NCBI RefSeq assembly: GCF_018614055.1
Contig: NZ_JAGGPB010000032.1
Coordinates: 1 to 64,000, forward strand
Length of the DNA: 64,000 bases
Reading direction: 5' to 3'
Source of the DNA: Streptomyces sp. ISL-98
GTDB lineage: Bacteria; Actinomycetota; Actinomycetes; Streptomycetales; Streptomycetaceae
Shown: piece after piece, positions 1 through 9,000 of the stretch
Position numbering within the stretch: position 1 is the first letter of the stretch
Layout of the letters: each line of letters opens with the position of its first letter
The notes under the pieces: generated by a model
What the model was told of the DNA's origin: nothing
The model's input: only the letters and a program-made list of their open reading frames with translations
Databases searched by the model: none
Position numbers and translations under genes: made by a program

Positions 1-3000
1 ACGCCCGGACGTACGTACTGGATGAATTCCTGCGTCCGGTAGCACCGGGCGTGACAGGGGAGTTGTACGTCGCGGGTTCCGGTCTGGCCCGAGGCTACGA
101 CGGCCGCGCCGCCCTGACGGCGGAGCGGTTCGTCGCCTGCCCGCACGGCGGCCGCATGTACCGCACCGGCGACCTGGTCCGCTGGTCGAAGGACGGCCTG
201 TTGCTGTTCGAGGGCCGTGCCGATGACCAGGTGAAGATCCGTGGCTTCCGGATCGAGTTGGGCGAGGTCGAAGCCGTGCTGGCCGCGCACGAGAGCGTAG
301 GCCAGGTAGCGGTGATCGTCCGTGAAGACCAGCCGGGCGTGAAGCGGCTGGTCGCCTACGTCGTTCCCGCCGATGGCGACGTGGACGCCGAGCTGCTCCG
401 CGAGTACGTCGCGGGCAAGCTGCCGGACTACATGGTCCCCACCGCGATCACGCAGCTCGAATCCCTGCCCGTCACGGTGAACGGCAAGCTAGACCGCGCC
501 GCCCTCCCCGCCCCCGAGTTCGACGGCGCCGAAGGCCGTGCTCCAGCCACCCCGGTCGAAGAGGCGTTGTGCGCGCTGTTCGCCGAGGTGCTGGGTCTGG
601 AGCAGGTGAGCGCCGACGGGTCGTTCTTCGAGCTCGGCGGTGACTCACTCCTCGCGATGCGCCTGATCTCGAAAATCCGGTCCGAGCTGAACGCCGAGGT
701 CAACATCCGGGAACTGTTCGGTGCGCCGACGGTCGCCGGAATGGCCCGGCTGGTGGAGAGCGACCACGGCGTCGTACGGGCGGGTGTCGTCGTACGAGAA
801 CGCCCAGAGGTGCTGCCCCTCTCCTTCGGCCAGCAGCGGATGTGGTTCCTCAACCGGCTCGAAGAGGCCGGAGGGGGCGCCGCCTACAACGTCTCACTGT
901 CCGTACGGCTGACCGGTGACCTGGACGTCTCGGCCTTCGAAGCGGCGCTCGGCGACGTCGCCGACCGGCACGAGACACTCCGCACGGTCTTCACGGAGAC
1001 CGACGGCGTTCCCCGGCAACGCATCCTGGAGGGCCCCGGATCCCGTCCGGACCTGCACGTTCGCCGTTCAACCCACGCCGAGCTGCCCGGCCTCGTGGCC
1101 GCCGCCGGTGACCGGGGCTTCGACCTGTCCGCCGACCTGCCGTGGCGCGTCGAGCTCCTGGCACTCTCCACCACCGAACACGTTCTGGTGCTGGTGGCGC
1201 ATCACATCGCGGTGGACGGCTGGTCCATGGGCGTCCTCGCCCGGGACCTGTGGGCCGCCTACAAGGCCCGCCACGCGGGAGCGGCCCCTGACTGGACACC
1301 GCTGCCCGTCCAGTACGCCGACTACGCGCTCTGGCAGCGCGAGGTCCTGGGCGATCCCGGCGACCCCGACAGCCTGATCAGCGGCCAGCTCGGCTACTGG
1401 CGGGACGCCCTGGCGGACCTCACCGAGGAACTCGTACTCCCCGTGGACCGGGCGCGGCCCGCCGTCGCCACCTTCCAGGGCCGGTCGGTACGGGTCCAGG
1501 TCGACGCCGGAGCGCACGCCGGGCTCGTGGACGTCGCCGAGCGGAGTTCGGCCACGATGTTCATGGTCGTCCAGGCCGCGCTGGCCGTGCTGCTGAGCCG
1601 TCTCGGCGCGGGCGCCGACATCCCCATCGGCACCGCGATCGCAGGCCGCGGCGACAGCTCGCTCGACGATCTGGCCGGGTTCTTCATCAACACCCTGGTC
1701 CTGCGGACCGACACGGGCGGCGACCCCACGTTCGCCGAGCTTCTCGCCCGCGTCCGGGAGGCCGACCTGGGCGCCTACGCTCACCAGGACATGCCGTTCG
1801 AGCGGCTGGTGGACGAGCTCAACCCGGCCCGTTCGCTGTCCCGGCACCCGCTGTTCCAGATCATGCTGATCCTGCAGAACGTGCCCCGGACCGAGACGCC
1901 ATGGGACGTGCCGGGCCTGAGCATCGAGCCGATGCCCGTCGACGAGAATGTGGCGGCCAGATTCGACCTGTCCGTGAACCTCTCCGAACAGCGCGACGAG
2001 CAGGGAATCCCCGCGGGGATCCTCGGCAGCCTCCAGTACGCCACGGACCTGTTCGACGAGCCGACCGCCGTGGCCCTGGCGGCACGCCTGACCCAGGTCC
2101 TGGAGCAGGTCGCGGCCGACCCGGACGTCCGGATCAGCCAGGTCGACGTACTCGACGAGACCGAGCGGCGGGCGGTGCTCGAAGCATGGAACGACTCCGC
2201 CCGGCCGATCCCTGCCGCGACCCTGCCCGAGCTGTTCCAGGCCCAGGTCGCGCGAACCCCCGCAGAGCCGGCGCTGATCGGCGAGACGTCGTTCGACTAC
2301 GCGGAGCTGGAGCGACGCGCCAACCGGGTGGCGAATTGGCTGATCGGCCGGGGCATCGGCCCGGAGGACCGGGTCGGCGTACTGATGGAGCGTTCGGCCG
2401 ACCTCGTCGTGGTTCTGCTCGGCGTGGTGAAGGCCGGAGCGGCCTACATCCCGGTGGACCCGAACTACCCCTCCGAGCGGATCAAGTTCGTGCTCGCCGA
2501 CGCCCTGCCCGCGCTGGTGCTGTGCACGAGCGGGACCGACGGCCTGCTCGCCGACGGGGTTGAGCGGGTGGTGTGGGACGACCCCGCGACGGTGGCGGAG
2601 ATCGAGGACCGTCCGGTGAGCGCACCGGTGGTTGCGCTGCGTCCTGAACATCCCGCGTATGTGATCTACACGTCCGGGTCGACCGGTGTTCCCAAGGGAG
2701 TGGTCGTCACCCACGCGGGTCTCGCCAGCCTGTCGGGCTGCCAGATCGACCGGTTCGGGGTGGGGCCCAGTTCGCGGGTGCTGCAGTTCGCGGCGCTGGG
2801 CTTCGACGCCTCCGTATGGGAACTGGTCATGGCGCTGACGTCCGGGGCGGCCCTCGTCACGGCCCCCGCCGACCGGATGCCGCCCTACGCGCCGCTGGAG
2901 GACCTCCTCGGCGACTACGGGATCACGCACGTGACACTGCCGCCCTCGGTGCTGGCCGGTGCCGCTCAACTGCCCGCGTCCGTCGAGACGGTCGTCGTGG

Positions 3001-6000
3001 CGGGCGAGGCCTGCCCGCCGTCCCTGGTGGCCGAATGGTCGCAACGGCTGAACCTGGTCAACGCGTACGGGCCGACCGAGACGACGATCTGCGCGACGAT
3101 GTCCGGCACGCTGACGCCCGAGCCGGGGCGGACCGCCGTGCCGATCGGCGGCCCGGTGTGGAACAGCCGGGTGTTCGTGCTGGACGAGTTCCTGCGTCCG
3201 CTGCCGCCCGGAGTCGTCGGGGAGCTGTACGTCGCCGGTGCCGGGCTGGCTCGCGGTTATGCGGGGCGGTCGGGGCTGACGGCGGAGCGGTTCGTGGCGT
3301 GCCCGTTCGGTGGTCGTATGTACCGGACGGGTGACCTGGCGCGTTGGTCGAAGGACGGGCAGTTGCTCTTCGCGGGCCGTGCCGATGACCAGGTGAAGAT
3401 TCGTGGTTTCCGGATCGAGCCGGGTGAGGTCGAGGCGGTGCTGGCCGGGCACGGGGGTGTCGGTCAGGTCGCGGTGATTGTGCGTGAGGACCAGCCGGGG
3501 ACCAAGAGGCTCGTTGCCTATGTCGTCCCGGCTGATGGGCAGTTCGACGGGGACGTGCTGCGGGAGTACGCGGCCGGTGTGCTGCCGGACTACATGGTTC
3601 CGGCTGCTGTCGTCGCGCTGGACGCCCTGCCCATGACGGTGAACGGCAAGCTCGACCGCGCCGCCCTCCCCGCCCCCGAGTTCGGCCACAGCGAAGGCCG
3701 CGCTCCGGCGACCCCGGCGGAGGAGGCGTTGTGCGCGCTGTTCGCCGAGGTGCTGGGTCTGGAGCAAGTGAGCGTCGACGGGTCGTTCTTCGAGCTCGGC
3801 GGCGACTCACTCCTCGCGATGCGGCTGATCGCCAAGGTGCGCTCGGTCCTGGACGTCGAGATCAACATCCGGGAACTTTTCGGCACGCCGACGGTCGCGG
3901 GTATCGCCCGGCTGGTGGAGAGCGACCAGGGTGTCGTACGGGCAGGTGTGGGTGTGCGGGAGCGGCCCGAAGTGCTGCCGTTGTCGTTCGGCCAACAGCG
4001 CATGTGGTTCCTGAACCGGATGGAAGAGGCAGGCGCGGGCGCGGGTTACAACGTGCCCTTGGCACTGCGCCTGTCCGGCGAACTGGACGTGGCCGCCCTG
4101 CAGGCGGCTCTGCACGATGTGGCCGACCGGCACGAGACGCTGCGCACCACGTTCCCCACGACCGGAGGTGTTCCCCGCCAAAAGGTCCTGGACGGCGCCG
4201 CCGGCCGCACGACCCTCCACGTCCGGAACGTCACGCCGACAGACCTGCCCTCGGCTGTGGCCGAGGTGGCGGGGAGGACGTTCGACCTGACGCACGACCT
4301 GCCGTGGCGGACCGAGCTGCTGGTCCTGTCCGACACCGAGTCCGTGCTGGTGCTGGTCGCGCATCACATCGCGGTGGACGGCTGGTCGATGGGCGTCCTG
4401 GCGCGCGACCTGCGAACAGCCTTCGGAGCCCGTCTGCACGGTACGGAGGCCGCCTGGTCACCGTTGCCGGTGCAGTACGCCGATTACGCCCTCTGGCAGC
4501 GCGAGGTCCTCGGCGACCTGGACGACCCCGACAGCCTGGTGAGCGCCCAAGTCGGCTACTGGCGCGAGGCGCTGGCCGATCTCCCCGAGGAACTGCTCCT
4601 CCCGGCGGACCGGACGAGACCCGCGGTCTCGTCCTACCGGGGCGGTTCGGTTCCGGTGGAAATCGACCCCGCCGCCCACGCCGGGCTGGTGGAGGCCGCC
4701 CAGCAGGGTTCGGCGACGATGTTCATGGTGGTCCAGGCCGCGCTGGCGATGCTGCTCGCCCGGCTCGGCGCGGGCACCGACATACCTGTCGGCACCGCGA
4801 TCGCGGGCCGCCCCGACAGCGCCCTGGAGGACCTGGCCGGGTTCTTCATCAACACCCTGGTCCTGCGAACCGACGTCAGCGGCGACCCCACGTTCGCCGA
4901 GCTTCTCGCCCGCGTCCGGGAGACGGACCTGTCGGCCTACGCCCACCAGGACGTACCGTTCGAACGGCTCGTGGAAGACCTCAACCCGGCCCGGTCCTTG
5001 TCCCGGCACCCGCTCTTCCAGATCATGCTCGTACTGCAGAACCTCCCCCAGGAGGGATCCTCCTGGGATCTGCCGGAGCTGGACGTCCGGCCGATGCCGG
5101 CGGAAGACACCGTCGCGGCCCGGTTCGATCTGTCCATCACGCTGGCCGAACGCCGTGACGAGAACGGCAGCCCGGCCGGGATCGTCGGCGACCTCCTGTA
5201 CGCCACCGACCTGTTCGACGCCGACACTGCCCGGGCTCTGACGGCCCGGTTGGCCGAGGTTCTACGGCAGGTGGCGGCTGACCCGGACCTCCCGGTCAGC
5301 AGGCTCGACATCCTCGACGACACCGAGCGCCGACAGGTGGTCGAAGGCTGGAACGACACCACCTGGCCGGTGCCGGAGACGTCGCTGGCCGGACTGTTCG
5401 CGGCACAAGTGGCCCGTACACCGGACGCGGTCGCGCTGATCGGCGCCGACGACGGCGTAACGCTGACCTATGCCGACCTGGACGCCCGGTCCGACCGGGT
5501 CGCGCGTTGGCTGGCGGACCGGGGCGTACGCCTGGAAAGCCGGGTCGGCGTGGTGATGGACCGTTCGGCCGACCTGGTCGTGCTGTTGCTCGGAGTGGTG
5601 AAGTCCGGTGCGGCGTATGTGCCGGTGGACCCGTCCTATCCGGCCGAGCGGATCACTCAGATCCTGAGCGGTGCGGCCCCCGAGATCGTGCTCTGCACGC
5701 ACGACACCGCGGGTCTGCTCTCCGGACCGGAAGCGGAGCGGGTCGTCTGGGACGACCCCGAGGTGGCGGCCGAGGTCGCATCCTGCTCGGGCCCCGCCCC
5801 GGAGAGCCGGGTGTCGGCGGGTTCGGCCGTGTACGTGATGTTCACTTCGGGCTCGACCGGAGTGCCGAAGGGCATCGTGGCCACGCACGGCGGCGTCACC
5901 GGACTCGTGCTCGACCGGGGCTGGGCGGTGGGCCCGGGGGACCGGGTCCTGATGCACGCCCCCCACGCCTTCGACGCTTCGACGTACGAGGTGTGGGCGC

Positions 6001-9000
6001 CGCTCGTGCGCGGCGGTGCGGTGGTGGTCGCTCCTGCGGGGGCCGTGGACGGCGCGGTGCTGGCCGGACTGGCCGAGGCGTACGACTTGACCACGGTCCA
6101 TGTCACGGCCGGCCTGTTCGGTGTCCTGGCGGAGGAGTCTCCCGAATCGTTGGCGGGGCTGGACGAGGTGCTCACCGGCGGCGACGTCGTCCCGGCCGGT
6201 TCGGTCGCCCGAGTGCTGGAGACCGTGCCCGGGCTGCGGGTGCGGCATCTGTACGGGCCCACGGAATCGACGTTGTGCTCCACCACGTTCGTGGTGGAAT
6301 CCGGAGCCGAGGCCCCGGCCGTGCTGCCCATCGGGTCGCCGATGGACAACGTCCGGACGTACGTACTGGACGAGTTCCTCCAGCCGGTCGCGCCGGGCGT
6401 GATCGCGGAGCTGTACCTGGCCGGACCGGGCCTGGCCCGCGGCTATGACGGCCGGGCCGCCCTGACGGCGGAGCGGTTCGTGGCGTGCCCGTACGGCGGC
6501 CGGATGTACCGGACCGGCGACCTGGCGCGCTGGTCCAAGGACGGGCAGCTGCTCTTCGCGGGCCGTGCCGACGACCAGGTGAAGATCCGTGGCTTCCGGA
6601 TCGAGCCGGGCGAGATCGACGCGGTGCTGATCGGGCACGAGAGTGTCGGTCAGGTCGCGGTGATCGTCCGTGAGGACCAGCCGGGGACGAAGAGGCTCGT
6701 TGCGTATGTCGTCTTGGCCGGTGAGGAGTTCGACGGGGACGCGCTGCGGGAGTACGCGGCCGGTGTGCTGCCGGACTACATGGTTCCGGCGGCAGTCGTC
6801 GCGTTGGAATCCCTGCCCGTGACGGTGAACGGGAAGCTGGACCGGGCCGCCCTGCCCGCTCCGGACTTCGGCAGCGGCGAACACCGGGCTCCGGCCACCC
6901 CGGCGGAGGAAGCGTTGTGCGCGCTGTTCGCCGAGGTGCTGGGTCTGGAACTAGTGAGCGCCGACGGGTCGTTCTTCGAGCTCGGCGGTGACTCACTCCT
7001 CGCGATGCGGCTGATCGCCAAGGTGCGCTCGGCCCTGGACGTCGAGATCAACATCCGCGAAGTGTTCGCCGCGCCGACCGTCGCCGCAATGGCCAGGCTG
7101 GTCGAGAGCGGCCAGGGTGATGCGCGGGCCGGTGTGGTCGTGCGGGAACGGCCCGAGGTGCTGCCGTTGTCGTTCGGCCAGCAACGGATGTGGTTCCTCA
7201 ACCGGATGGAAGAAGCGGGCGCGGGCGCGGCGTACAACGTGCCGCTGGCGCTCGGACTGACCGGTGAGCTGGACATCGCGGCCCTCGACGCGGCGATCGG
7301 CGATGTCGCCGACCGGCACGAGACCCTCCGTACCGTGTTCCCCTCGACCGACGGCAGCCCCCGACAGGAGATCCTCGAAGGCCGTCCGGCCCTCAACGTC
7401 CGGAACGTCACCCGGACAGAACTCCCCGGCGCCATGGCCGAGGTGGCGGGCAAGGGCTTCGACCTGGCCCGCGATCTGCCGTGGCGGACCGAGCTGTTGA
7501 CCGTCTCCGGTACGGAACACGTGCTGGTGATCGTGGCCCACCACATCGCCGTGGACGGCTGGTCCATGGGCGTCCTGGAGCGCGACCTGCAGACGGCCTA
7601 CAAGGCCCGGCAGACCGGCTCCGAGCCGGGCTGGGTGCCACTGCCGGTGCAGTACGCCGACTACGCGCTCTGGCAGCGCGAGGTCCTCGGCGATCTGGAC
7701 GATCCCGACAGTCTGATCAGCGCTCAGCTGGGCTACTGGCGGGAGGCGTTGGCCGGTCTGCCCGAGGAACTGACGCTGCCGGTGGACCGGAACCGGCCCG
7801 CGATCTCGTCCTTCCAGGGCGGATCCGTACCCCTCCGGCTCGACGCGGAGGCCCACGCGGCCCTGGCGGAGGTGGCGCGGCAGAGTTCGGCCACCATGTT
7901 CATGGTCGTCCAGGCCGCGCTGGCGATGCTGCTGGCCCGGCTCGGCGCGGGCACCGACATTCCCGTCGGCACCGCGGTCGCCGGCCGTGCCGACAGTGCG
8001 GTGGAGGACCTGGCCGGGTTCTTCATCAACACCCTGGTGCTGCGCACCGACGTCAGCGGCGACCCCACGTTCGAGGAGCTGCTGGTCAGGGTCCGTGACA
8101 CGGACCTGGCGGCCTACGCCCACCAGGATCTGCCGTTCGAGCGGCTCGTGGACGACCTCGACCATGTGCGCTCGCTCGCCCGGCAGCCGCTGTTCCAGAT
8201 CATGCTGGCCCTGCACTCCGGCGGCCCGGCGGCCCAGGACGCGTGGGACCTGCCCGGCCTCCAGGTGGAGCAGCTGAACCCGGACCACGCCGTCGCGGCC
8301 CGCTTCGACCTGTCGGTCACGCTGGGCGAGTTCCGCGACGAGACCGGGACGCCCGACGGCATCGGCGGCACTGTCCAGTACGCCACCGACCTGTTCGACG
8401 AGAGCACCGCCCAGGCCCTGTCCGACCGGCTGGTCAAGGTGCTGGAACAGATAGCCGCCGATCCGCGGGTGCGGGTCGGCAAGCTCGACATCATCGACCC
8501 CGAGGAGCAGCGGACGGTCCTCCGGGAATGGAACGACACCGCACACCCGGTCGCCACAACCACCCTGCCGGAGCTCTTCGAGCGCCAGGTCGAACGCACC
8601 CCCGACGCGATCGCGATCGCAGCCCGGGACGCCACATTGACGTATGCGCAGGTGGACGCGCTGGCCAACCGGGTCGCGCACTGGCTGATCGGCCGGGGCG
8701 CAGGACCCGACGACCGGATCGCCGTGGTGATGGACCGGTCGGCCGACCTGCTGGTGGTGCTGCTGGGCGTGTTGAAGGCGGGCGCGGCGTACGTGCCGGT
8801 CGACCCGGATTACCCGGCCGAGCGCATCGGGCTCATGCTGGCCGACGCGGAGCCCACTCTGGTGCTGTGCACCAGGACGACCCGGGGCGTTCTGCCGGAC
8901 GAGTACGACCACGTGGTGTGGGAGGAGGCAGTCGTCGGGATGGCGCTGTGCCCGCCGACCGCGCCTCAGGACGCCGACCGTTCGGCGCAGCTGCTCCCCG

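Noticed and set aside
1068..3767. Long minus-strand open frame (about 900 codons) opposite the NRPS
   Set aside because: High-GC antisense shadow: low-complexity Arg/Gly/His-rich translation, no domain, and the plus strand encodes clear NRPS domains.
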